Shown: positions 1 to 6,641 of the stretch, one piece after another
How positions within the stretch are numbered: position 1 is the first letter of the stretch
Layout: each line of letters opens with the position of its first letter
Made by a program: the position numbers and the translations under genes
The notes under the pieces: model-generated
The model's database searches: none
What the model saw: only the letters and a program-made list of their open reading frames with translations
Told to the model about the DNA's origin: nothing
DNA from: Candidatus Poribacteria bacterium
GTDB taxonomy: Bacteria; Poribacteria; DTPJ01
Length of the DNA: 9,349 nt
Direction: 5' to 3'
NCBI GenBank assembly: GCA_011334435.1
Contig: DTPJ01000566.1
Coordinates: 1-9,349 of the forward strand

Positions 1-102
1 CATCTTTATAAGGCTTTCATCGGAAGCGTTTGCAAGCATCTTTGCCATTTGACCTACAACACCTTTTGCAGCAGCCATCTTAGCCTTCTGAACATATCTC
101 AT
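1..102 (-). CDS. 5' end of an unrecognised protein (partial, runs off the left edge)
   Basis: The ATG at 102-100 overlaps the prs stop codon as ATGA, and a strong SD (GAGGAGGAG, 108-116) lies five bases upstream, inside the end of prs. The frame stays open to the window edge for 34 codons and begins MRYVQKAKMAAAKGVVGQMA. The visible part is rich in Lys, Ala and Met and looks like an amphipathic, non-secreted helix; there is no hydrophobic signal peptide. The 4-base overlap implies translational coupling with prs in the hisF-prs transcript. I do not recognise the family from so short a piece, so no function is proposed. The SD, overlap and open frame make it a likely real gene. Confidence 0.72.
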   Translation of the reverse strand, partial: MRYVQKAKMAAAKGVVGQMAKMLANASDESLIKM

Positions 103-1064
103 GAACACTCCTCCTCTCCGCCTGTTTGGAATAATGTGCTAATTGGTCTCCCTAAGTGGATGTTTTCAATAGCTTTTGCAAAGAGTTTCGCGACAGACAA
201 GACTTTAATTTTGTCAATTTGCTTCTCTTTTGGAAGTGGAACGGTGTTTGTTATGACAAGTTCTTTTAGAGAAGAACGAGCGATATTTGGGACTGCCCTT
301 TTTGAAAGTATTCCATGAGTTATCCCTGCATATATATCTACTGCCCCTTCTCTTTTTAGTGCTTTAACGAGTTCCATAAGAGACCCACCAGTCAGAATCT
401 CATCATCAAACATAATAGCGGTTTTGCCTTTGACATTACCGATAACATTTGCAACTTTTGCCTTTTCTTTATCGCCATCTCTACGTTTTTCTAAAATCGC
501 AAGAGGTGCTTTTAATCGTTCAGCGTATTTAATATTGAGTTTTGCCCTTCCGACATCACCAGCGACGACAACTATATTCTGTAAATTTTTTTCTATAAAA
601 TATTTGCAGAGGATCGGCAATGCGAGGAGTTGATCGGCAGGCATGTCAAAAAAGCCTTGTATTTGTGCTGCATGGAGGTCCATCGTCAGAACTCTATCTG
701 CCCCAGCTGTTTTTATCAGATCAGCCATTAACTTTGCGGTGATTGATATTCTTGGCTCATCTTTTTTATCTGAACGGACATAAGGAAAGTATGGTATAAC
801 CGCGGTTATCCTGTCTGCTGATGCACCCCTAAGGGCATGGATCATTATCAACATCTCCATTATATTATCACTTACAGGTGGACACGAAGTTTGGACAACG
901 AAAACATCTTGCCCTCTGACACTTTCTGTGATTTTGACCTTTATATTTTCATTGCTAAACTTTATTATCTCTCTCTGCCCAAGTTCAGTATTGAGATGTT
1001 TAGCAATTTCATTAGCCAAATCAGGGTTAGAATTACCAGAAAATATCTTAAGTTGATTATACAT
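99..1064 (-). CDS. prs: Ribose-phosphate pyrophosphokinase (PRPP synthetase), diverged form
   Basis: Makes PRPP from ribose 5-phosphate and ATP in the cytoplasm, feeding nucleotide, histidine and tryptophan synthesis. The 321 residues match the family's usual length. Visible motifs are FSGNSN (8-13), ESVRGQDVF (47-55), SPP-type CPPVSDN (61-67), the ATP-site segment 92-105, MDLHAAQIQGFF with catalytic His131 (128-139), Asp170, the flexible-loop KRR (193-195) and the PRPP loop FDDEILTGGS (219-228). Two positions depart from the classical enzyme: YVRSDKK replaces the usual YARQDRK, and Leu224 stands where most class I enzymes have Asp in DDxxDT. The ATG at 1064 has a G-rich SD (GGGGGA, 1071-1076). 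The gene follows hisF by 35 bases and overlaps the next gene by 4, so it is mid-operon. The family call is firm; wild-type kinetics or regulation should not be assumed. Confidence 0.95.
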   Translation of the reverse strand: MYNQLKIFSGNSNPDLANEIAKHLNTELGQREIIKFSNENIKVKITESVRGQDVFVVQTSCPPVSDNIMEMLIMIHALRGASADRITAVIPYFPYVRSDKKDEPRISITAKLMADLIKTAGADRVLTMDLHAAQIQGFFDMPADQLLALPILCKYFIEKNLQNIVVVAGDVGRAKLNIKYAERLKAPLAILEKRRDGDKEKAKVANVIGNVKGKTAIMFDDEILTGGSLMELVKALKREGAVDIYAGITHGILSKRAVPNIARSSLKELVITNTVPLPKEKQIDKIKVLSVAKLFAKAIENIHLGRPISTLFQTGGEEECS

Positions 1065-1099
1065 ACAAATTCCCCCATAATTATTTTGAAAGTTTAAGA

Positions 1100-1861
1100 T
1101 TACAGCCTAATTGACACTCCCCTTTCTATAAGATAAGTTTTCGCCTGTCTTATTGTGTATTCCCTATAATGAAAAATGGACGCAGCTAAAACTGCATCTG
1201 CTTTGCCATCAGAAAACGCTTCGTATAAATGTTCAAGCGTCCCCGCACCACCAGATGCAATTACAGGGATATTTACTGAATCAGAGATAATCCTTGTCAA
1301 TTCTATATCATAACCAAGTTTAGTTCCATCACAATCCATGCTTGTCAATAATATTTCGCCTGCGCCAAATTCCTCAACTTTTTTTGCCCATTCCCATGCA
1401 TCAATTCCTGTGGGTTTTCTTCCACCATAGGTATATACTTCCCAGCCGTTGCCATCTTTTCGTCTTTTAGCATCAATAGCTACCACGATACATTGGCTAC
1501 CAAATCTATCAGCGGATTGTTTAACGAAGTCTGGATTTTCTATTGCTGATGTGTTTATAGATACTTTATCAGCTCCAGCAGAAAGAAGAGTGCGAATATC
1601 TTCTATTGTTCTTATCCCTCCACCGACTGTAAGTGGCATGAAAACTTGGTTTGCGGTCTTTTCTACGACATGGACCATGGTGCCTCTTTTTTCGTGAGAT
1701 GCGGTAATGTCCAAAAAAGCTATCTCGTCAGCACCTTCGTCATTATACCTACTGGCTACTTCAACAGGATCGCCAGCATCCTTTAAACCGAGAAAATTTA
1801 CCCCTTTAACAACTCTGCCATCTTTTACATCAAGGCAAGGTATTATTCGTTTGGCAAGCAA
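1100..1861 (-). CDS. hisF: Imidazole glycerol phosphate synthase, cyclase subunit HisF
   Basis: HisF joins ammonia from the HisH glutaminase to PRFAR, giving imidazole glycerol phosphate (histidine pathway) and AICAR (purine pathway). The 253 residues form a full-length (beta/alpha)8 barrel. Visible are KRIIPCLDVKDGRVVKG with catalytic Asp11, the phosphate-binding GGGIR (80-84), VVAIDAKR with catalytic Asp130, MDCDGTK (175-181) and ASGGAG (202-207). The start is TTG at 1861: translation from there gives the classical HisF N-terminus, an AGGAG (1869-1873) lies 7 bases upstream, and no ATG fits. It is the first gene after a near-consensus promoter and is followed by prs; hisH, hisA and hisI are not in the window, so histidine genes must be scattered or the cluster is broken here. 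Confidence 0.98.
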   Translation of the reverse strand: MLAKRIIPCLDVKDGRVVKGVNFLGLKDAGDPVEVASRYNDEGADEIAFLDITASHEKRGTMVHVVEKTANQVFMPLTVGGGIRTIEDIRTLLSAGADKVSINTSAIENPDFVKQSADRFGSQCIVVAIDAKRRKDGNGWEVYTYGGRKPTGIDAWEWAKKVEEFGAGEILLTSMDCDGTKLGYDIELTRIISDSVNIPVIASGGAGTLEHLYEAFSDGKADAVLAASIFHYREYTIRQAKTYLIERGVSIRL

Positions 1862-1868
1862 TTATGTT

Positions 1869-1873
1869 CTCCT
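1869..1873 (-). promoter_or_regulatory. Shine-Dalgarno that fixes the hisF TTG start
   Basis: On the minus strand this reads AGGAG, seven bases before the TTG at 1861. It supports the TTG as the true start, since no in-frame ATG lies at the expected N-terminus. Confidence 0.85.
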
Positions 1874-1896
1874 GATATTTTAATATCGTCCTTTAA

Positions 1897-1925
1897 TTTC
1901 TGTGTTTTTCTGTGTAATTCTGTTG
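1897..1925. repeat. Phased short repeat in the hisF leader (two exact units, one degenerate)
   Basis: The 9-mer TTTCTGTGT occurs at 1897-1905 and 1907-1915, and a degenerate copy (ATTCTGTTG) follows at 1917-1925. The period is exactly 10 bases, close to one helical turn. On the transcribed strand the unit reads ACACAGAAA. The array lies between the predicted hisF transcription start and its SD. It may be a protein-binding array or merely slippage-derived sequence; nothing in the window distinguishes these. Confidence 0.5.
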
Positions 1926-1953
1926 CTAAATTAATTATCCAAATCACATAAAA

Positions 1954-1982
1954 AGTATACAACTTTGGTTTTGTATTGTCAA
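1954..1982 (-). promoter_or_regulatory. Predicted sigma70-type promoter for hisF-prs
   Basis: On the minus strand there is a perfect -35 TTGACA (1982-1977), a 17-base spacer and a -10 TATACT (1959-1954). Transcription would start near 1947, leaving a leader of about 85 bases before the hisF TTG. The -35 box begins four bases after the M20 stop codon, so hisF-prs has its own start even if block 2 also reads through. No clear terminator separates the two blocks. Confidence 0.82.
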
Positions 1983-1986
1983 TTGC

Positions 1987-3345
1987 CTATGTTAGCAAAT
2001 TATATGCTAATCCAACAAAGGTTTTTGTCCTGAATATAAGGTCTTTTACGCTAAAAGATTCATTATCGCCGTGGACGTTATTTTGCTCAGAGTCCGAATC
2101 TGGATGTGCTGGTGCAAAATCATAGACTATTGTCCCAAGTGGTCTTACAGCACAAGAATCAGTTAAACCAATTGTTAGAACTTGCACTATATCAGCGTCT
2201 TTTCCCATAGCACAGGATAAAGCAGATTTTATGGCACTTAAAAATTGATCGTTTGATGGTGATGCTCCGGGATTTTCTGTTCCACTAATAGAAAGTTCAT
2301 AACCTTCTATTCCGTTGAGTATTTTAGTCAACTCTCTTTTCACATACTCAATATTCTGATTAGGTAAAATACGGACATCACAGGTAACCGTAAATTGATC
2401 TGGGACAACGTTAGATTTAACCCCGCCAGAAGCCATTGTTGGAGTTATCGTCATCCTTGAAAGACCTTTTAGTAAATAAGCAATAGAACTGTAATCTTTG
2501 GATAGTTTTTCTATCAAGTTATCAATATTATCAGGGGTAATTTCGCTTTTATCTATATCAAATAGTTTTGGCAGTTCGCGAAATATAGTCGCTGAAAGAT
2601 CACGTTCGGATTTATATTCATTAATTTTTTGAATAGCATAAGCCATTTTAACTAAGGCATTATCACCTTCCCAAGGCACTGATGCGTGACAGCTCTTGCC
2701 TTTTAAGTTGATCTTTGCATCAAGCCTTCCTTTCTCTCCAAGTGCGACGGTGAAAAACTGACCTTTCGGCGTTTTTATCGGATCGCCTCCTGCCTCATTT
2801 ATGGCAAATTCAGAGTCTATTAAATGCCTTTGATTTTTAGCTAACCATTGAAAACCATAACGACTGCCAGTTTCTTCATCACATCCTGCGGCGAATATAA
2901 CGCTTCTTTTCAATGGAATGCCAGAACGCTTTAATAAAATCATTGCCATTGCCTCGCTAACGACAACACTTTTGCAGTCATCAGCACCTCTGCCGTAGAT
3001 CCTCCCGTTGTCAAGCGTTCCACTGAAAGGCGGATGCTTCCATTTACTTTCGTCGCCTATTGGGACAGTGTCTGTGTGCGACATAAATAATAACTTTGCC
3101 CTTCCATTGTCCGCCCCGTTAAGCCTTGATACAAAATTGCCCCTTGATGGGGCGCTTTCAACGATAGTTGACTCTATGCCTTCACTATCAAACTTCTTTT
3201 TCAAAAACTGACATAACTCCGTCTCATTGCCAGTAGGCATTATACCTGTATTTACCGTTGGAATTTTTACAAGCTCTTGTAACAACTCCACAAGCTCGTC
3301 AGATGATCTATCAACGTCATCTATAAGTTCTTCTAATGATTTCAA
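1987..3345 (-). CDS. M20-family metallopeptidase / amidohydrolase (ArgE/DapE-like)
   Basis: Cytoplasmic di-metal hydrolase that cleaves an amide bond in a small N-acyl amino acid or peptide; the substrate cannot be fixed from sequence. All M20 signatures are present over 452 residues: SHTDTVP with metal-binding His90 and Asp92, GRGADDCK with bridging Asp123, DEETGS with general base Glu157 and metal ligand Glu158, NEAGG with Glu184, CHASVP in the lid/dimer domain (219-224), and VHGDNES with C-terminal ligand His425. The protein is longer than typical DapE or ArgE (about 380 residues), with extra sequence around 245-300. The TTG start at 3345 is preceded by AAAGGAG (3352-3358); the next Met is residue 36, too late. 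It is the last gene of block 2, 30 bases after the URO-D-like gene. The family is sure; dapE or argE is not claimed. Confidence 0.93.
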   Translation of the reverse strand: MKSLEELIDDVDRSSDELVELLQELVKIPTVNTGIMPTGNETELCQFLKKKFDSEGIESTIVESAPSRGNFVSRLNGADNGRAKLLFMSHTDTVPIGDESKWKHPPFSGTLDNGRIYGRGADDCKSVVVSEAMAMILLKRSGIPLKRSVIFAAGCDEETGSRYGFQWLAKNQRHLIDSEFAINEAGGDPIKTPKGQFFTVALGEKGRLDAKINLKGKSCHASVPWEGDNALVKMAYAIQKINEYKSERDLSATIFRELPKLFDIDKSEITPDNIDNLIEKLSKDYSSIAYLLKGLSRMTITPTMASGGVKSNVVPDQFTVTCDVRILPNQNIEYVKRELTKILNGIEGYELSISGTENPGASPSNDQFLSAIKSALSCAMGKDADIVQVLTIGLTDSCAVRPLGTIVYDFAPAHPDSDSEQNNVHGDNESFSVKDLIFRTKTFVGLAYNLLT

Positions 3346-3351
3346 CTTAAA

Positions 3352-3358
3352 CTCCTTT
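3352..3358 (-). promoter_or_regulatory. Shine-Dalgarno that fixes the M20 TTG start
   Basis: AAAGGAG on the minus strand lies six bases before the TTG at 3345. It makes the TTG the best start of the M20 gene. Confidence 0.82.
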
Positions 3359-3375
3359 AATACTGAAAAGCGTTT

Positions 3376-4386
3376 TTAGCTCCAATACGTTGCGTATTTG
3401 TGCATAGCAGAAGCAGCGGATTTGATGTTCTCTGCTGGTGTTGGTGGGAAAGCATACCATATCATAGTAAGCCCGCCTTTTTTAGACCCAAGTGTCCTGA
3501 TGCAATTATAAATGTGTGCGTCAATCTCATCTGGCTTGCCGAAGACCATAACTTTCTGTCTGTCAATATCAAGGTGCAGATATACTTTTCCTTTGGCTAA
3601 TCTTTCAAGATTATCTAACCCATTTACAAGGTCTTGTGGATTAAGCCTAGAAACTCCGCACTCAATAAGATCAGGTATAATATCAACGATGTAGCCATCG
3701 GAATGTAACGAGGTATGGACTCCATGTGCCCTGCAATATGACATAATTCGCTTGTAGGAAGGTTTTATATATTTACGCCATGCGTCTGGGCTTATCGGTA
3801 GGGAATTTTGCAATCCTAAATCATCGCCAAATCCAATTACAGTAACCCCTAATTCAACCCATCGCTTGATGACCTCAAACCAATAGTTTTCCACAATGCT
3901 GACGAGTTCGTCTAATTCAGGTCGTTCTTCTGCAACATCAACCATGAAGTTATTAAATCCTCGTAAATATGTCAAACGGAGAAAAATAAAGCCATGGTCT
4001 GTCCCTCCGTGGACAACTCTACCTTCTAATTTAGCTTTTTCAACATTTTGTTTTGCCTGTTTCCAATCGGTAAATTTGTTTGGGTCTGGCGGTGTGTAAT
4101 TTTTCAGATCAGACCAATTTGCTATCGGATGTCCTATAACTTGCCCGTCGTGTGATTCAATCGGATATGTCCATTTGCATCCCCAAACATCAATTGCTTC
4201 TGATCCAGCAGGTCTGCTCGGTTGGCGATCCATGCCAATCGTGACATAAGGTGAGAAATTTTCAATCCATTTAAGCTTTTCTTTATTTTCCTGCCAAACT
4301 TGATACCATATATGTATATGTGAACGGACAATTGGGTCACCGTCTAAATCTGTCTCTTTAAGGAATCTTTCCTTTTCTGTGAACAT
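3376..4386 (-). CDS. URO-D-superfamily protein (uroporphyrinogen decarboxylase-like), copy 1
   Basis: A 336-residue TIM-barrel protein of the URO-D/cobalamin methyltransferase superfamily. Supporting segments are DVWGCKW (66-72), the PIANWSDLKNYTPPDP stretch (87-102), FGDDLGLQNSLPISPDAWRKYIKPSYKRI (186-214) and the barrel-end motif HSDGYIVDIIPDLIECGVSRLNPQD (228-252). It lacks the N-terminal substrate-binding signature of true HemE and shows no HxC zinc motif of the MtaA/MtbA type, so neither haem synthesis nor classical corrinoid methyl transfer can be assigned. No signal peptide or membrane segment is seen. The ATG at 4386 has a modest SD (AAAGG, 4394-4398). It sits between the cysteine-synthase-like and M20 genes, 28 and 30 bases away, so it is very likely cotranscribed. 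The superfamily is well supported; its reaction is unknown. Confidence 0.85.
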   Translation of the reverse strand: MFTEKERFLKETDLDGDPIVRSHIHIWYQVWQENKEKLKWIENFSPYVTIGMDRQPSRPAGSEAIDVWGCKWTYPIESHDGQVIGHPIANWSDLKNYTPPDPNKFTDWKQAKQNVEKAKLEGRVVHGGTDHGFIFLRLTYLRGFNNFMVDVAEERPELDELVSIVENYWFEVIKRWVELGVTVIGFGDDLGLQNSLPISPDAWRKYIKPSYKRIMSYCRAHGVHTSLHSDGYIVDIIPDLIECGVSRLNPQDLVNGLDNLERLAKGKVYLHLDIDRQKVMVFGKPDEIDAHIYNCIRTLGSKKGGLTMIWYAFPPTPAENIKSAASAMHKYATYWS

Positions 4387-4414
4387 AAATTAGCCTTTCA
4401 TTGTAAAATAGTGA

Positions 4415-5353
4415 TTAATTCTCATTTTGACAGAAAGCATTTATGCTTAAATATCTTTCGCCTCTGTCTGGTAATATTGTTATGATATTTTTGCCTGATC
4501 CCATATTTTCAGCCAACTTTAAGGAAGCTAATACATTTGCCCCTGATGATATACCCACCATTAATCCTTCCTCTTGGGCAAGTCTTGACATCATATTGAT
4601 GGCATCTTCACTTTTTATTGCAATTACTTCATCAATTTCATCCATTGAGACAAGCGGTGGAATAAAACCTTCTCCGATTCCTTGAATATCATGTTGAGAG
4701 GGCGATTTACCTTCCATTACAGCGGATTCATACGGTTCTACCGCTACGATCTTGACATGTGAATTTATCTCTTTCAGTGCTTGTGATACGCCCATAAGTG
4801 TTCCACCTGTGCCAACACCTGCCACGAATGCGTCAATTCTCCCGCTGAATTGTTCAATGATGCTTCTGCCTGTTATTTCGCGGTGTGCGGAGATATTCTC
4901 TGGATTTCCGAATTGGTCTGGAAGCCAAGCATTTGGATTTGCCTTTGCCAATTCTTTATATCTTTTAATAGCACCTTTCATATCATCTGCGGAAGGCGTA
5001 AGGACGATCTTTGCACCGAATGCCTGCATCATTTTTCTTCGTTCAATGCTCATATTCTCTGGCATAACTGCGGTGAATTTATATCCTTTCAATGCAGAGA
5101 TCATAGCGAAAGATATGCCTGTATTTCCTGTTGTGACCTCTATTATCTCACTACCGGGCTTTAATAGTCCCCTGCTTTCTGCACTACAAATCATATAAAA
5201 AGCCATCACATCTTTTATGCTACCGCTGGGGTTGAATGTCTCAAGTTTGGCAAAGATACGACATTTTGTGTTATTCACATTTTTTAGCTCTATCAATGGA
5301 CCTTTGCCGACATGATCAAGGATATTTTTGCATAAGTCAACATTCAAGACCAA
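4415..5353 (-). CDS. Cysteine synthase-like PLP enzyme (CysK/CBS family)
   Basis: Fold-type II PLP enzyme, expected to carry out beta-replacement on an activated serine (O-acetyl- or O-phosphoserine) with sulfide or another nucleophile. The 312 residues match CysK length. Visible are NPSGSIKD with the PLP lysine Lys47, the substrate loop TTGNTG (74-79), PENMSIERRKMMQAFGAKIVLTP (98-120), the phosphate loop GTGGT (181-185), QGIGEGF (224-230), GISSGAN (267-273) and LPDRGERYLS (294-303). TTGNTG replaces the usual TSGNTG, and Arg replaces the pyridine-N-contacting Ser of PDSGERYLS. The TTG start at 5353 has GAGAGGAG (5361-5368) upstream; the next Met is residue 50, beyond the active lysine. It lies between two URO-D-like genes. 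Cysteine synthase is the best guess; a cystathionine-, cysteate- or diaminopropionate-forming relative is possible. Confidence 0.9.
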   Translation of the reverse strand: MVLNVDLCKNILDHVGKGPLIELKNVNNTKCRIFAKLETFNPSGSIKDVMAFYMICSAESRGLLKPGSEIIEVTTGNTGISFAMISALKGYKFTAVMPENMSIERRKMMQAFGAKIVLTPSADDMKGAIKRYKELAKANPNAWLPDQFGNPENISAHREITGRSIIEQFSGRIDAFVAGVGTGGTLMGVSQALKEINSHVKIVAVEPYESAVMEGKSPSQHDIQGIGEGFIPPLVSMDEIDEVIAIKSEDAINMMSRLAQEEGLMVGISSGANVLASLKLAENMGSGKNIITILPDRGERYLSINAFCQNEN

Positions 5354-5360
5354 TTTTTAA

Positions 5361-5368
5361 CTCCTCTC
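5361..5368 (-). promoter_or_regulatory. Shine-Dalgarno that fixes the cysteine-synthase-like TTG start
   Basis: GAGAGGAG on the minus strand lies seven bases before the TTG at 5353. The only later Met (residue 50) would remove the catalytic lysine, so this start is well determined. Confidence 0.85.
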
Positions 5369-5376
5369 AATTTCAT

Positions 5377-6483
5377 CTAATCTGCAAGTCCACATATTTT
5401 ATCAACAAGTTCAGATACAGCTTCCACTTTTTCTATTTCGCCAACCTGTGATATTTCATCGGAAATGCCGAGAATCAGCTTTGGGGCAAACATATCAATT
5501 ATCCTTTTTGTGAATTCAAGCATTTCGGACATCGGAAAATTTGGCAGAAAATCTATAGCCCTTATGAGATCAAGGACAACCATTTTGTCCTTCACCGCAT
5601 CTTTAATTTGTTCAAGCGTCATATCGCCCATCGGTTCAGGTGTCAGGGCTTCTACTCCATCAAGTCTGGTTTCTAACAGATAGGGAAGCATCAATGCGGA
5701 GTTTCCGTCCCAATGGGTATGAACAAACCTTCCGTGTTTGTGCAATCGGTCGCTTATGCGTTGCCAGCGAGGTATAAGATAACGTTTGAGTATAGGTGGA
5801 GGGGTGAATTCATTGGTTGCATGGTCACCGAGATTGAATATTTTACATGGAAGCTGTAAGGCAGCATCTATCATTCTATCATCTCTTCTGTCGCAGGCTT
5901 CAAGATATTCCTCAACTACTGACTGATGATCATGTAATAGATAATACGTATGAAGTAGCCCGCAATGGTTTTTTATCAACTCCGTAAATCCTGAGCTTGA
6001 AAGAAAAATTGTCGGTTCTGCACGGTGTCCAACAGCGTCAGCAGCATTTTTAAAAGCTTCTTGGTTAGCCCTAAATTGCTGACGATTTACCAAATCAATT
6101 ATGACTTTTAATTCCTGCGGAGTTTTTACTGGGAAGTCAGCAATTCTGCGATTTTTTAGCTTGCCATCTTCCCAAATATCCCTATAAACTGTGCGAATTT
6201 CTCCGCTCGGAGTTTTAGTTATAACTATGTAATGGTCTTCATACTGTTCTGATCTATATTCTACATCATTAGGGTCTGTGTAACTCTCAATGCCTGCGGA
6301 AGCAGCGTATCTGACAGATGCTCCAAGTGCGTCATATATGCCGAAATAATCAAGGTCTTTATAGCGATCTGGTAATGTTCCATTTGCCCGATGATGATGT
6401 ATCCAAGTTTCAAGTCTGGGTTGCCAGAGGACTTTGTCTGCTTTTCCCTCAAATATTGCTAAATTTAGTTCTTTTCTTGTCAA
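5377..6483 (-). CDS. URO-D-superfamily protein (uroporphyrinogen decarboxylase-like), copy 2
   Basis: A 368-residue soluble protein whose C-terminal half carries the URO-D-superfamily pattern: FTPPPILKRYLIPRWQRISDRLHKHGRF (226-253), then HTHWDGNSALMLPYLLETRLDGVEALTPEP (255-284), and LGISDEISQVGEIEKVEAV (338-356). The N-terminal half (for example VLWQPRLETWIHHH, 18-31) fits the group of uncharacterised URO-D-like proteins. It has no HxC zinc motif and is not HemE. It is so unlike the 3376-4386 protein that the two are not a recent duplication. The TTG start at 6483 follows AAGGAAG (6490-6496). It is the first gene behind the promoter at 6538-6566, followed after 23 bases by the cysteine-synthase-like gene. 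The superfamily call is good; substrate and reaction are unknown. Confidence 0.82.
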   Translation of the reverse strand: MTRKELNLAIFEGKADKVLWQPRLETWIHHHRANGTLPDRYKDLDYFGIYDALGASVRYAASAGIESYTDPNDVEYRSEQYEDHYIVITKTPSGEIRTVYRDIWEDGKLKNRRIADFPVKTPQELKVIIDLVNRQQFRANQEAFKNAADAVGHRAEPTIFLSSSGFTELIKNHCGLLHTYYLLHDHQSVVEEYLEACDRRDDRMIDAALQLPCKIFNLGDHATNEFTPPPILKRYLIPRWQRISDRLHKHGRFVHTHWDGNSALMLPYLLETRLDGVEALTPEPMGDMTLEQIKDAVKDKMVVLDLIRAIDFLPNFPMSEMLEFTKRIIDMFAPKLILGISDEISQVGEIEKVEAVSELVDKICGLAD

Positions 6484-6489
6484 AGCTAA

Positions 6490-6496
6490 CTTCCTT
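6490..6496 (-). promoter_or_regulatory. Shine-Dalgarno that fixes the TTG start of URO-D-like copy 2
   Basis: AAGGAAG on the minus strand lies six bases before the TTG at 6483. No in-frame ATG occurs nearby, so TTG is the best start. Confidence 0.75.
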
Positions 6497-6537
6497 TCGT
6501 ATATGCTAAAATTTCTATTATCTAATTGGCAATTTTA

Positions 6538-6566
6538 ATCATATCACAAACATCTAACAATATCAA
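6538..6566 (-). promoter_or_regulatory. Predicted sigma70-type promoter with extended -10 for block 2
   Basis: On the minus strand: -35 TTGATA (6566-6561), a 17-base spacer, and -10 TATGAT (6543-6538) preceded by TGA, which makes an extended -10 (TGnTATGAT). Transcription would start near 6531, giving a leader of about 48 bases before the TTG at 6483. It lies in the largest gap of the window (158 bases) and would drive the four-gene run that ends at 1987. Confidence 0.78.
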
Positions 6567-6641
6567 TAGCCCTTGTTTGAGGTTCAGACATTATTATTTA
6601 AAACTGACTTTTATAGCATTTCATGTATTATGAACTACCAT

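Noticed and set aside
1874..1887. Inverted repeat GATATT-TT-AATATC in front of hisF as a riboswitch or attenuator
   Set aside because: Six AT-rich pairs with a 2-base loop would not fold stably alone, and no anti-terminator, T-run or His-rich leader peptide is visible; kept only as a comment.
4134..4340. Second minus-strand frame of 68 codons within URO-D copy 1
   Set aside because: It is an out-of-frame read of the URO-D-like gene with no SD or recognisable motif.
4752..5198. Open frame of 148 codons on the plus strand
   Set aside because: It lies wholly antisense to the cysteine-synthase-like gene, has no homology that I recognise and no SD-backed start; it is a shadow of the real gene.
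3376..6483. Calling either URO-D-like gene hemE
   Set aside because: Neither protein has the N-terminal HemE substrate signature, other haem genes are absent from the window, and the two proteins differ strongly from each other.
6614..6637. Possible terminator hairpin after ald
   Set aside because: The stem is only TTCAT/ATGAA plus an outer TAG/CTA across a bulge, AT-rich, and on the minus strand no T-run follows; too weak to call a terminator.
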